Shown here piece by piece: positions 24,342 through 32,442 of a stretch of 64,000 bases of DNA. Position numbers and translations under genes: made by a program. The stretch comes from Actinobacteria bacterium UBA4426 (GTDB lineage Bacteria > Actinomycetota > Actinomycetes > S36-B12). Every line of letters begins with the position of its first letter. Position 1 is the first letter of the stretch. The notes below the pieces were generated by a model. That model was not told the origin of the DNA. It saw only the letters and a list, made by a program, of their open reading frames with translations, and did not search any database. Location of the stretch: the NCBI GenBank assembly GCA_002390705.1, contig DGQA01000012.1, positions 14,699 through 78,698 on the forward strand. Direction: 5' to 3'.

Positions 24342-25601
24342 ATGCTTCGCTCATTATTCTCAGGAATTACAGGTCTGCGCGCCCACCAACAAATGATGGA
24401 CGTAACAGGCAACAACATCGCAAACGTGAACTCGGCTGGATATAAGGCATCAACGGCTGTCTTCGAGTCAGCGATCTCTCAGGCAGTAAAGGCACCCGGT
24501 GCCCCCGTTGCCGGTGCTGCCAATGCTGCTGCTCGAGGTGGCGTGAATGGAGTCCAGATCGGACTCGGTGTCAAACTGGGCGGCGTGTCAACTAACTTCG
24601 GTCAGGGTTCTTCCCAACTAACAGGGGTATCCACCGATTTCGCTCTTCAAGGTGGAGGATTCTTTGTCACCAACAATGGGATAGAAAATCAATTCACGCG
24701 GGCTGGTTCCTTCACGATGGATGCCGCCGGCAAGTTGACCGCACCCGACGGCAACATCGTGCAGGGTTACATGGCCAATGCCGCCGGTGTTATTAACCCC
24801 AATGCCGCCACAACAGACATCACTTTGCCGGTGGCACAGTTGTTGCCGGCCGTATCCAGCACCACCATGAGTATGGGGGGTAACCTTAAGGCTGATGTTG
24901 CCAATGGAACCACTGTGACGAGTTCAATCACCACTTACGATGTCCTGGGGGCGGCGAGTGCGACTACGGCCACGTTCACCAAGACTGCTCCGGGTTGGAA
25001 CGTTCAGTTAACTGGTGAAGACGGAGCCGCCGGGGCTGCGGTCGCGATCACCTTTGACGGAAATGGTGTCCTCACTACTGCCTCTCCAATTGCAGCGCTG
25101 AATCGGCCTGCAGTCGCTGCGGCGGTTGGTCCCCCAGTTGTTGTGGCGGTGCCGGTAGCCGACTTCGAAGTGGATATCACCGGACTTACCCAGTATGCGG
25201 CTTCGAGTTCATTTGGTATCACCGAACAAAATGGTGCAGCCGTCGGTGCGCTCACCACCTTCTCCACGACCAGTGATGGCCAACTCATCGGTATTTACAG
25301 TAATGGTAAAAAACAAGCCCTGGCACAGCTAGCGGTCGCTATTTTCAATAACCCTGATGGTTTGGAAAAAGTGGGCGACAGCAACTACCGGACCTCAGTT
25401 AACTCCGGTGTGGCGTTAATTGGCTCTGCGACCGTTGGTGGGCGCGGGTCAATACAGGGGGGATCCCTAGAAATGTCCAACGTGGACCTGGCTTCTGAGT
25501 TCACCAACTTAATCGTGGCCCAGCGGGGCTTTGCGGCAAACTCTAGGACAATGACGGCTGCAGACGAAATGCTACAGGAACTCATGAGTATCAAGCGTTA
25601 A
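24342..25601 (+). CDS. flgE: Flagellar hook protein FlgE
   Basis: A 419-residue hook protein. The amino terminus (GITGLRAHQQMMDVTGNNIA, NVNSAGYKAS), the segment TDFALQGGGFFVTNNG and the carboxy terminus (NVDLASEFTNLIVAQRGFAA) are diagnostic of the FlgE/F/G group; the length and variable centre favour FlgE. CCGGAGG precedes ATG 24342. No separate flgF or flgG is seen in the window. A strong inverted repeat follows the stop. Confidence 0.92.
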   Translation: MLRSLFSGITGLRAHQQMMDVTGNNIANVNSAGYKASTAVFESAISQAVKAPGAPVAGAANAAARGGVNGVQIGLGVKLGGVSTNFGQGSSQLTGVSTDFALQGGGFFVTNNGIENQFTRAGSFTMDAAGKLTAPDGNIVQGYMANAAGVINPNAATTDITLPVAQLLPAVSSTTMSMGGNLKADVANGTTVTSSITTYDVLGAASATTATFTKTAPGWNVQLTGEDGAAGAAVAITFDGNGVLTTASPIAALNRPAVAAAVGPPVVVAVPVADFEVDITGLTQYAASSSFGITEQNGAAVGALTTFSTTSDGQLIGIYSNGKKQALAQLAVAIFNNPDGLEKVGDSNYRTSVNSGVALIGSATVGGRGSIQGGSLEMSNVDLASEFTNLIVAQRGFAANSRTMTAADEMLQELMSIKR

Positions 25602-25606
25602 TGTGC

Positions 25607-25651
25607 AATTCTGTTTGGGTAGGCCACATGGGTGTCTGCCCAAACAGAATT
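25607..25651. terminator. 13-base inverted repeat after flgE
   Basis: AATTCTGTTTGGG (25607-25619) pairs perfectly with CCCAAACAGAATT (25639-25651). Only CATTATC follows, so it lacks a good U tract. It probably ends or stabilises the flgB-flgE transcript, since a new promoter follows at 25728. Confidence 0.55.
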
Positions 25652-25727
25652 CATTATCTCCCTGAACTCACAATAGCTTCAGCGCAGGATGCATTGACAG
25701 TTGTGGGCCTTCTCGCCCGTGACTACC

Positions 25728-25754
25728 TTAAGTCGTTGCTATTCCTGCCGATTA
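25728..25754 (+). promoter_or_regulatory. Sigma-28-like promoter of flbD-motA operon
   Basis: TTAAGTCG (25728-25735), 11 bases, GCCGATTA (25747-25754): 5/8 and 7/8 matches. It lies 43 bases before the flbD start. Confidence 0.65.
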
Positions 25755-25796
25755 TACTGTGCGAAGCGAAAATACTCTAAGGAAGGAGCTGGCACC

Positions 25797-26060
25797 GTGA
25801 TTAAGTTAACGAGGCTCAACGGCGAGAAGTTCGCGCTGAATAGTGATCTGATAGAACGGATCGAGGAGTCACCGGACACCGTGTTGACCCTCGTGGACGG
25901 CAAACACATTATGGTGACTGAGAGACTCTCTGACATTATTGACTCAATTCGATTGGACCGTGCCACCGTCCTAGCAATTGCTCAAGACGTGGCTAATTCC
26001 ATCGATGACCCCTCAGGTTCAGCTAGTGCAAACGTCATTTCAATGAATCCGCGCGGATAA
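25797..26060 (+). CDS. flbD: FlbD/SwrD-family motility protein
   Basis: An 87-residue protein whose first 55 residues (KLTRLNGEKFALNSDLIERI, TLVDGKHIMVTE) match the FlbD family. In Bacillus its relative SwrD raises stator torque. A 30-residue acidic tail is extra. The GTG 25797 has GGAAGGAG upstream; the longer reading to 25701 covers the promoter and is rejected. It directly precedes motA, as in other bacteria. Confidence 0.88.
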   Translation: MIKLTRLNGEKFALNSDLIERIEESPDTVLTLVDGKHIMVTERLSDIIDSIRLDRATVLAIAQDVANSIDDPSGSASANVISMNPRG

Positions 26061-26062
26061 TC

Positions 26063-26836
26063 GTGGATCCAATAACGCTTATTGGCGTAGTTCTCGCTTT
26101 CATCATTGTCATGGTCGTCCTGATAATTGAAGGCGGCTCGCCTACCTCTATTTTACTCCTTGCCCCATTGATTCTGGTTTTCGGTGGGACATTTGCCGTT
26201 GGCGCTGCCGGGATGTCAGGCAAGTTATTCTTGGCGTCGCTTAAAGCGGCCGGCACAGCACTCATATCCGGGACCCCAAAATATGAAAGTCTGCTGGAAA
26301 CTCTCGTGGAATGCGCCAATATCGCGCGAAGGGATGGATTACTCTCCTTAGAAGCCACGGTAAGCGAAATCGAAGACGCGCTGCTACGTCGCGGACTTGA
26401 GTTGGCGATCGACGGCACAGACCCCGGGGATCTCGGGCGCATTCTCGAGGCAGAACTGCACAGTGAAACGGTGTACGGCACCCGCCAAGCAAAACTTTTC
26501 ATGGATATGGGTGGCTACGCACCAACCATTGGCATTATCGGGACAATTCTTGGCTTGGTCACCGTTCTGGGAAACCTTTCTAACCCCGACGAGCTGGGTG
26601 GGCTTATTGCCGCGGCCTTCGTCGCAGCCATGTGGGGCGTACTCTCGGCGAACGTCTTCTGGCTACCCATCGGAACTAAAATGAAATTGCTCAATGACCT
26701 GCGCACCACGCAGGGCGAGGTAATCATCGAGGGAATCCTGGCCATTCAAGCCGGTGCAAACCCACGCATGGTGGAACGCAGGCTTCGGGCACTGCTTCCC
26801 GCTGATATCCTCCGGGATCTTGAAAAGGCAGGCTGA
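26063..26836 (+). CDS. motA: Flagellar motor stator protein MotA
   Basis: A 257-residue MotA with four membrane helices (about 1-22, 30-50, 145-170, 178-200), the long cytoplasmic loop between helices 2 and 3 (ECANIARRDGLLSLEATVSE) and the conserved proline region GGYAPTIGIIGTILGLVTVL. Five copies surround two MotB and convert ion flow into torque on FliG. GTG start two bases after flbD; motB starts two bases after its stop. Confidence 0.95.
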   Translation: MDPITLIGVVLAFIIVMVVLIIEGGSPTSILLLAPLILVFGGTFAVGAAGMSGKLFLASLKAAGTALISGTPKYESLLETLVECANIARRDGLLSLEATVSEIEDALLRRGLELAIDGTDPGDLGRILEAELHSETVYGTRQAKLFMDMGGYAPTIGIIGTILGLVTVLGNLSNPDELGGLIAAAFVAAMWGVLSANVFWLPIGTKMKLLNDLRTTQGEVIIEGILAIQAGANPRMVERRLRALLPADILRDLEKAG

Positions 26837-26838
26837 AC

Positions 26839-27768
26839 TTGACTAACCGTCGCCATGTCGAAGAGGAAAAGGAGAACCACGAAAGGTGGCTAATCTCCTA
26901 TGCCGACATGGTGACCCTGTTGTTCGCTCTGTTTGTGCTCTTGTTCGCCATCAGCCAAGTCAATAACGAAAAGTATGAAGAACTCTCCACCTCCCTAGCC
27001 ACTGCTTTTGGTACGGCCGTGAACATTTCTGATGGCAATAACAGCGTTCTGCCCCTGGCTGGAGACAACGTAACTTTGAGCTCGCTCCCGCCGGTCGATG
27101 CACCCGCAATTGTGATACCTGATGTCATGCCCAAAATTCGCGACCAAGTGTCGAATCTCATGTCCACTCAAGGAAGCGTTGATGGCATCAAGGCGAGCCT
27201 TGCTGTTCAGTCAGCGGTGGCGGCCGAGGCTGCTGATCAGGCCAACCTGAACAAGGCAGAACAAGCGCTCGCCAGCGCCGTGAGTTCCGCGGGCCTTTCC
27301 GGAAAGGTAGTTCTCAGCCGAGAGGAGCGAGGGCTGATTGTGACCCTCCTCGTTGACGATGTGATCTTTCCTCCGCACAGCGCCACGCTTCAGTCCGGCG
27401 GTTCTGATGCGATTCGGGCACTCCTTCCGGCGCTCCAGGATTCCGGAACCAGACTGATCGTTGAAGGTCACACCAACACGGCTCCTGTGCAGCCGATTAA
27501 TTTCCCCAGCGACTGGGAACTGTCCAGTGCGAGAGCGGGCGCAGTTGCCCGGTTTCTCAACTCTGAAGGGGGAGTTCCTCGGCCGAGAATGCATGTTGCC
27601 GGCTACGGGGACACTTCGCCATTGGTCCCCGAGTCCAACCCGGATCACCTTCGCCTCAACCGACGAGTGGCGATCGTAGTGGCGAGTGGCTTAACGGAGG
27701 AACAACGCTCCCTCCTTGCTGGCGCGAGGGTCGCCAGTGAGATGGCCGATCAGAACACATTGCAGTGA
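26839..27768 (+). CDS. motB: Flagellar motor stator protein MotB
   Basis: A 309-residue MotB: a short cytoplasmic start, one membrane helix with the ion-carrying aspartate D23 (ISYADMVTLLFALFVLLFA), a linker and an OmpA-like peptidoglycan-binding domain (LIVEGHTNTAPVQ, ELSSARAGAVARFL, LRLNRRVAIVV). It starts at TTG 26839. It anchors the stator to the wall. Confidence 0.95.
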   Translation: MTNRRHVEEEKENHERWLISYADMVTLLFALFVLLFAISQVNNEKYEELSTSLATAFGTAVNISDGNNSVLPLAGDNVTLSSLPPVDAPAIVIPDVMPKIRDQVSNLMSTQGSVDGIKASLAVQSAVAAEAADQANLNKAEQALASAVSSAGLSGKVVLSREERGLIVTLLVDDVIFPPHSATLQSGGSDAIRALLPALQDSGTRLIVEGHTNTAPVQPINFPSDWELSSARAGAVARFLNSEGGVPRPRMHVAGYGDTSPLVPESNPDHLRLNRRVAIVVASGLTEEQRSLLAGARVASEMADQNTLQ

Positions 27769-27834
27769 CGCAAATAAGACCCAGTTCGCTCAAGATTTGG
27801 TCCGCAAAGCCGATGAGACGTATGGAGGAAAATT

Positions 27835-28290
27835 ATGGCGAAAAAGAAGTCTGACTCAGAAGATGGCGACAAGGGCTCACGGCTGCGGATAGTTGTTGTT
27901 GTGCTGGCTGTCCTGCTGATCGGGGCCGGCGTGTATATGTATCTCGGAAATGGGTCCTCAGAGGCGCCCGCAAGCGTCCAACCTGTTGCCGTTGCGGCAA
28001 TAGATAAAGGCGAGGTCATCAAACTCGAGCCTATTTTCATTAATCTTAAGAACGATCGTTTCCTCAAGGTCGGGCTAGCACTGCAAACAACTCTCACCGG
28101 GGATGACGCCGAGCTCGATGGGTCGATAGCACTCGATGCTGCCATCGAGGTCTTTAGCAATAAAGATATCGACCAAGTAGTGACTGAGACTGGCCGTGCC
28201 CAGCTCAAAGAGGCATTACTCACGCTGGTGACCGAAAAATACGGCGCCCAAGTAATCGATATCTATTTTACGGAGTTTGTTATGCAGTAG
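27835..28290 (+). CDS. fliL: Flagellar basal-body protein FliL
   Basis: A 151-residue FliL: a charged start (AKKKSDSEDGDKGSR), one membrane helix (17-37) and the periplasm-facing stomatin-like domain (LEPIFINLKNDRFLKVGLAL ... VIDIYFTEFVMQ). FliL associates with stators. TGGAGGAAA gives a good ribosome site before ATG 27835. Confidence 0.92.
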   Translation: MAKKKSDSEDGDKGSRLRIVVVVLAVLLIGAGVYMYLGNGSSEAPASVQPVAVAAIDKGEVIKLEPIFINLKNDRFLKVGLALQTTLTGDDAELDGSIALDAAIEVFSNKDIDQVVTETGRAQLKEALLTLVTEKYGAQVIDIYFTEFVMQ

Positions 28291-28306
28291 TAGTGACCCG
28301 GTCGCC

Positions 28307-28450
28307 ATGGATGAAACGCGACTCTTGATATCGGGCAGCTGGCTAGCAGCGCTCGAGGGCTCAAAGGCTGGAAGGAACCGGCCCCTACCGCCCGAACATT
28401 CTGAATTTTTTGCGATTAAAGGCTCAGTTAGGGCTCTGAGCAGACGATGA
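28307..28450 (+). CDS. Possible 47-residue ORF between fliL and fliM (doubtful)
   Basis: ATG 28307 opens 47 codons ending at TGA 28448-28450, eight bases before the fliM start. The peptide (MDETRLLISGSWLAALEGSK...) matches no family I know and lacks an evident ribosome site. It is in another frame than fliM and does not contain the missing FliM amino-terminal motif. Confidence 0.2.
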   Translation: MDETRLLISGSWLAALEGSKAGRNRPLPPEHSEFFAIKGSVRALSRR

Positions 28451-28457
28451 GTCTTTC

Positions 28458-29372
28458 GTGGTATCAAAAACTTCTGCTCGCACTCGCTCATCAGGGAGCA
28501 TCCCTGGGGCGAGCGGTGCCGAATCTTATGATTTTCGAAATCCCTCCACATTCACCCGGGAACACCAGCGAATAATGGAGACAGCGTTAAGGGCGTACGC
28601 AGACCAAACCGCCTCGGTGATCACCGCGAAGCTGCGGGCGTCCTGCTCCCACGAGTTAGAGTCCTTGCAACAAACGACGTATTCAGCCTTTATAAATTCG
28701 CTTCCCGAAGAAACGCTGCTTCTTGCCGCATCCCTTAACCCAATCAATTCAACCGCTCTGATCCACCTGCCTTTGGATTTTGCCATGCTGTCGATTGACT
28801 TACCCCTGGGTGGCTCCGGAGAAAATGACCAACCATCACGTGGTCTGACGGAAATCGAAAACGTGCTTGTGGGTGATCTGGGGAGCAGTATTGCTGGCGC
28901 TCTGCGATTTAGTTTCGACGGAATTATCACTTGGTTTCCCGTCCTCACAGGCCAATACTCCTCACCTGAGCTTGCCCACGCAGCCTCTCCCGGTGACCAA
29001 GTACTCGTCGCGACCCTCCGACTGGAAATTCAAGAAGAAGTTTTTAACACAATCCTCGCGTTGCCGCTCACACCAATTTTACCGGCTTTGGACGCGACAC
29101 TTGCTGCTCGACTGGCAGAACAGAGTGGCTCGAAAAGCCGTGACTTCGCCACTGACCTCGAGGCGCGTATTCGGACCGCACCCGTGACAGTGTCCGTGCG
29201 CTTACGGCCCATCCAGGGACGTTTCGCCGACTTCGCCAACATCTCAGTGGGAGATGTGTTCCGGCTAGGCCATTCACCTGACTCAGCTTGGGAAGTCACC
29301 AGCCACGGTGTCGTGTTTGCGCACGCACTCCCTGGTGGAGAAGGCACTCAAGCAGCATTCCGAGTTATTTAA
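28458..29372 (+). CDS. fliM: Flagellar motor switch protein FliM, short amino terminus
   Basis: A 304-residue FliM. The block ESYDFRNPSTFTREHQRIME, the CheC-like middle domain (LTEIENVLVGDLGSSIAGAL) and the carboxy-terminal SpoA domain (RLRPIQGRFADFANISVGDV) are present. The usual first segment with the CheY-binding EIDALL motif is absent: an in-frame TGA at 28437-28439 bars any start upstream of the GTG at 28458. FliM sits in the C ring between FliG and FliN. No chemotaxis genes are nearby. Confidence 0.9.
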   Translation: MVSKTSARTRSSGSIPGASGAESYDFRNPSTFTREHQRIMETALRAYADQTASVITAKLRASCSHELESLQQTTYSAFINSLPEETLLLAASLNPINSTALIHLPLDFAMLSIDLPLGGSGENDQPSRGLTEIENVLVGDLGSSIAGALRFSFDGIITWFPVLTGQYSSPELAHAASPGDQVLVATLRLEIQEEVFNTILALPLTPILPALDATLAARLAEQSGSKSRDFATDLEARIRTAPVTVSVRLRPIQGRFADFANISVGDVFRLGHSPDSAWEVTSHGVVFAHALPGGEGTQAAFRVI

Positions 29373-29389
29373 ACAAATAAGGAGTTGAT

Positions 29390-30127
29390 ATGACCGTTGG
29401 TAACAACGAGAGCCGAATGGCACTCATAATGGAACAGATGCACATGTCCATGTCAGGATTGTGTGATGCCCTTTCCGTGACATCGGTCGTGTCTGCGGGC
29501 GACCCATCGATGGACCCATTGGATATTGAAATCACCCCCACTAGTTCGCTGGCGGTTGTCTCAGTGGAGGGGGCGATCAACGGTAATCTGATGGTCGCGC
29601 TACTCGAGGGCGCGAGCCCAGATATCACTACGTCCGAGGGCCTAGTCGAAGAACTCGGTGAGGCAGTGGACGCCATGTCTCAGGTGATGGATTCAGAAAT
29701 TGGAACTCCGGCACCGGCCTCAGGTGCACCTACAATCGGTGCCGACGTGAGTGTGCCGCTGCTTGTAGACGGTGCGCTCGTGGGCGCGGTACTGCTATTC
29801 CTTGCCCCTGTCGATGATTCTGTTGAGGAGCCTGCTGCTGCCGCTGCTCCGGCCGCTGCTCCGGCCGCATTCAGTGCCATGGGCACGATGAAACAAATGG
29901 ATGCACTAGCGGGAGTGCAGATGGAGATCACGATAGAAGTGGGCCGCACCTCACTGCCGATTGGCCAACTACTGCAGTTACAACCTGGCCAGATCGTGGA
30001 ACTTGACCGCGAAGTGGGTTCCCCCCTCGACATGTTTATTAACGGCACCCTGCTGGCCCACGGTGAGATTGTTGTCGTGGACGATCAGTTCGGGTTCCGG
30101 GTCACCTCAGTCGTAACAACGGATTGA
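29390..30127 (+). CDS. fliN: Flagellar motor switch protein FliN, extended
   Basis: A 245-residue protein. The last 80 residues are a typical FliN/SpoA domain (EITIEVGRTSLPIGQLLQLQ, DMFINGTLLAHGEIVVVDDQ). About 140 residues precede it, with a CheC/FliY-like feel (LVEELGEAVDAMSQVM), followed by an Ala/Pro linker. This resembles the FliY/extended FliN of Gram-positive bacteria rather than the short enterobacterial FliN. AAGGAG precedes the ATG. It completes the C ring with FliM. Confidence 0.9.
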   Translation: MTVGNNESRMALIMEQMHMSMSGLCDALSVTSVVSAGDPSMDPLDIEITPTSSLAVVSVEGAINGNLMVALLEGASPDITTSEGLVEELGEAVDAMSQVMDSEIGTPAPASGAPTIGADVSVPLLVDGALVGAVLLFLAPVDDSVEEPAAAAAPAAAPAAFSAMGTMKQMDALAGVQMEITIEVGRTSLPIGQLLQLQPGQIVELDREVGSPLDMFINGTLLAHGEIVVVDDQFGFRVTSVVTTD

Positions 30128-30149
30128 TTCAAGCCGAATAAGTGAATTG

Positions 30150-30626
30150 ATGGATACTTTATCGCTCGTTATCAAGCTCGTTGTTGCGCTCGCCATTGTT
30201 GTGGGACTCATCTGGGGCCTAGCCCGCGCTAAAAAGCGCATAAGCCCTACAAATTCAGCGACGATACAAGTCTTGTCGAAGATTCCGGTAAGCCGCAAAG
30301 GCAGCCTGCTACTCGTTGAGGTAGGCGGAAAAAAACTTATGATCGGTGCAACCGAGAACAACATTTCATTGCTCAGTGTGATCGACATGCTTCCTGAAAC
30401 CCTTGAGATTAAAGAAGAACGACGGCCCGTCCATCTGGATTCTTTCATGGTGCAACGCGGTGACTCCTCGGAAGCCCTAGGTTTTGACCTAGACCTCCTA
30501 GACGAAGACGCTCTAGCGTCACTAAAGAATTCACAGTCCGACAGCGCACTTGCTGGCTCTGTCCTATCGGCAGACACTTGGCGACAACTCGCCGCCACTC
30601 TGCGCGAGAAGACAGTCCGCTCATGA
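30150..30626 (+). CDS. fliO: Flagellar biosynthesis protein FliO
   Basis: A 158-residue FliO: one membrane helix at the start (about 4-24), then the conserved small domain with IQVLSKIPVSRKGSLLLVEV and KLMIGATENNISLL, and a charged tail. FliO helps assemble the FliP ring of the export gate. ATG 30150 is preferred over the adjacent TTG 30147. It overlaps fliP by four bases. Confidence 0.87.
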   Translation: MDTLSLVIKLVVALAIVVGLIWGLARAKKRISPTNSATIQVLSKIPVSRKGSLLLVEVGGKKLMIGATENNISLLSVIDMLPETLEIKEERRPVHLDSFMVQRGDSSEALGFDLDLLDEDALASLKNSQSDSALAGSVLSADTWRQLAATLREKTVRS

Positions 30627-31378
30627 GTCGATGGGTGCGCGCCGCTCTTGGTCTGTCCGCAACATTTTTCAGTTTCATGGTCATCGGTGTGGCGCTGTCC
30701 GCGCCATCACAAGCAATCTCGATAAACCTTCCCGACCTCGTTGGCGACGAAGGTCCATCCAGCGCGATCGTGCTCCTGCTTTCACTCACCGTTCTTGCTG
30801 TAGCACCTGCATTGTTACTAATGGTCACCAGTTTTACAAAAATCATCGTGGTGCTGTCCATCACACGCAATGCCTTGGGCCTTCAGGGAGTGCCGCCCAA
30901 TCAGGTGCTTGCTGGACTGGCAATCTTCCTGAGCCTGTTCGTCATGTCACCTGTTCTGACACTGGTAAACACAGATGCCCTTCAGCCCTATCTTGATGGG
31001 ACAATCAGTTTTGGTGAGGCATTCGACCTTGGTCGCGTCCCTCTTGAGGAATTCATGCTCGCTAATACCCGACCAGAGGAATTGGCTCTCATGGTCCAGG
31101 TCTCAAGTGAAGCACCCCCCGCCACACCCGCAGACGTTTCACTCACCACGTTGGTCCCGGCGTTCATTTTGTCCGAACTTCGCGCCGCTTTCATTATTGG
31201 GTTCGTAATCTTTCTGCCCTTTTTAATCATTGATATGGTCGTGAGCTCAAGCCTGATGTCGGTCGGCATGATCATGCTCCCGCCTGTTTTGGTGTCTCTG
31301 CCCTTCAAACTTTTACTCTTCGTCCTAGTGGACGGCTGGGCTCTCATTATTTCCTCCGTCGTCGGAAGTTACGGGTAG
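30623..31378 (+). CDS. fliP: Flagellar export gate protein FliP
   Basis: A 251-residue FliP with a cleavable-type signal sequence (cut probably near APSQA-ISINL) and the family blocks LLMVTSFTKIIVVLSITRNA, LGLQGVPPNQVLAGLAIFLS and MSVGMIMLPPVLVSLPFKLL. FliP, FliQ and FliR form the core export channel. ATG 30623 overlaps the fliO stop (ATGA); the longer reading adds 15 residues inside fliO. Confidence 0.95.
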   Translation: MSRWVRAALGLSATFFSFMVIGVALSAPSQAISINLPDLVGDEGPSSAIVLLLSLTVLAVAPALLLMVTSFTKIIVVLSITRNALGLQGVPPNQVLAGLAIFLSLFVMSPVLTLVNTDALQPYLDGTISFGEAFDLGRVPLEEFMLANTRPEELALMVQVSSEAPPATPADVSLTTLVPAFILSELRAAFIIGFVIFLPFLIIDMVVSSSLMSVGMIMLPPVLVSLPFKLLLFVLVDGWALIISSVVGSYG

Positions 31379-31386
31379 GTGGATAA

Positions 31387-31656
31387 ATGAATGAAACATT
31401 TGTAGTGGAACTTTCCACGCAGTTCATGTGGACCGCAGCATTACTCGCTGCCCCGGTCTTACTCACCGCTGTACTCGTGGGCCTGGCCGTTTCACTCTTC
31501 CAGGGACTCACCAGCCTTCAAGACCAGACACTGTCCTTTGTGCCCAAGATAATTGCGGTTGGAGTTGCGCTGGTGGTGGCAGCGGGATGGATGGTTCAAA
31601 CCTTATTGGCGTTTACCCGTGAAGCTTTCGGACTCATTCCCGGACTACTCGGTTAA
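31387..31656 (+). CDS. fliQ: Flagellar export gate protein FliQ
   Basis: An 89-residue FliQ with two membrane helices and the conserved centre LAVSLFQGLTSLQDQTLSFV, followed by PKIIAVGVALVVA. It wraps around the FliP/FliR channel. It sits eight bases after fliP and nine before fliR. Confidence 0.95.
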   Translation: MNETFVVELSTQFMWTAALLAAPVLLTAVLVGLAVSLFQGLTSLQDQTLSFVPKIIAVGVALVVAAGWMVQTLLAFTREAFGLIPGLLG

Positions 31657-31665
31657 GGATCCCGA

Positions 31666-32439
31666 ATGTTTGAACTGGGAATTTCCACCGAACAAATAAT
31701 GGGCTTCCTGCTGGTGTTTGCGCGCGTTGGTGCCTGGGTGTGGCTTACTCCTCCCTTTGGTGGCGGCTTCCTGCCACCTCTGGTGCGGATTATGGCCGGG
31801 CTGGCATTTGCCATCCCTATGACTCCGGGCGCGATTGCTGCCTCAGGAGGGATCTCCCTTGATCCAGTGAACCTGTTGCTTCAGTTCGCCCTCCAGGTGG
31901 TCATTGGAGTAGCCCTTGGATTGGTATGCCTGACTTTACTGTCAGCCGTACAGTCCGCAGGTTCAATTATTGACGTTGCCAGCGGCTTGTCGCTGTCAGC
32001 TGCCTACGACCCCTTGATGCAGCAACAGTCTACGGTGATAAACCGGGTGTACCAGCTTGTGGCTGGAGTGCTCATTCTTGTTACCGGTGCATATCTCATA
32101 CTATTTGCCGGGTTCGCAAAAACCTTCGAGGTTCTGCCGATTGGCAATGGCTTAAGTCTTGATGTGACCGCCGCTACTTTGACCAGCGCCTTGAGCGTGG
32201 CTTTTGTTGCCGTTTTGCAGATTGCCGGTCCCATCATTGCCGTCCTCTTCTTGGCAGATATCGGACTTGGCCTGCTGACGCGCGTGGCTCCTACTATCAA
32301 CATCTTCGTACTGAGTTTCCCTGTCAAGATCGGAGTGGCCCTGCTACTGGTGGGGGTTGCCATTCCCCGGTTAACCCCGGTTATCGCTGGTCTGACGGAC
32401 TCATCCGTCGATGCCATGCGTGGAATTGTCGGGAAGTGA
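31666..32439 (+). CDS. fliR: Flagellar export gate protein FliR
   Basis: A 257-residue, strongly hydrophobic protein with about six membrane helices. It has the family patterns FARVGAWVWLTPPFGGGFLP near the start and DIGLGLLTRVAPTINIFVLS towards the end. It is the single-copy component of the export channel. flhB begins three bases after its stop. Confidence 0.94.
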   Translation: MFELGISTEQIMGFLLVFARVGAWVWLTPPFGGGFLPPLVRIMAGLAFAIPMTPGAIAASGGISLDPVNLLLQFALQVVIGVALGLVCLTLLSAVQSAGSIIDVASGLSLSAAYDPLMQQQSTVINRVYQLVAGVLILVTGAYLILFAGFAKTFEVLPIGNGLSLDVTAATLTSALSVAFVAVLQIAGPIIAVLFLADIGLGLLTRVAPTINIFVLSFPVKIGVALLLVGVAIPRLTPVIAGLTDSSVDAMRGIVGK

Positions 32440-32442
32440 CGC

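Noticed and set aside
28307..28450. Small ORF as the displaced FliM amino terminus by frameshift
   Set aside because: Its sequence contains no EIDALL-like motif, so it does not explain the short FliM.
30132..30139. GCCGAATA before fliO as a promoter
   Set aside because: Weak -10 and no -35; fliO probably belongs to the flbD operon.
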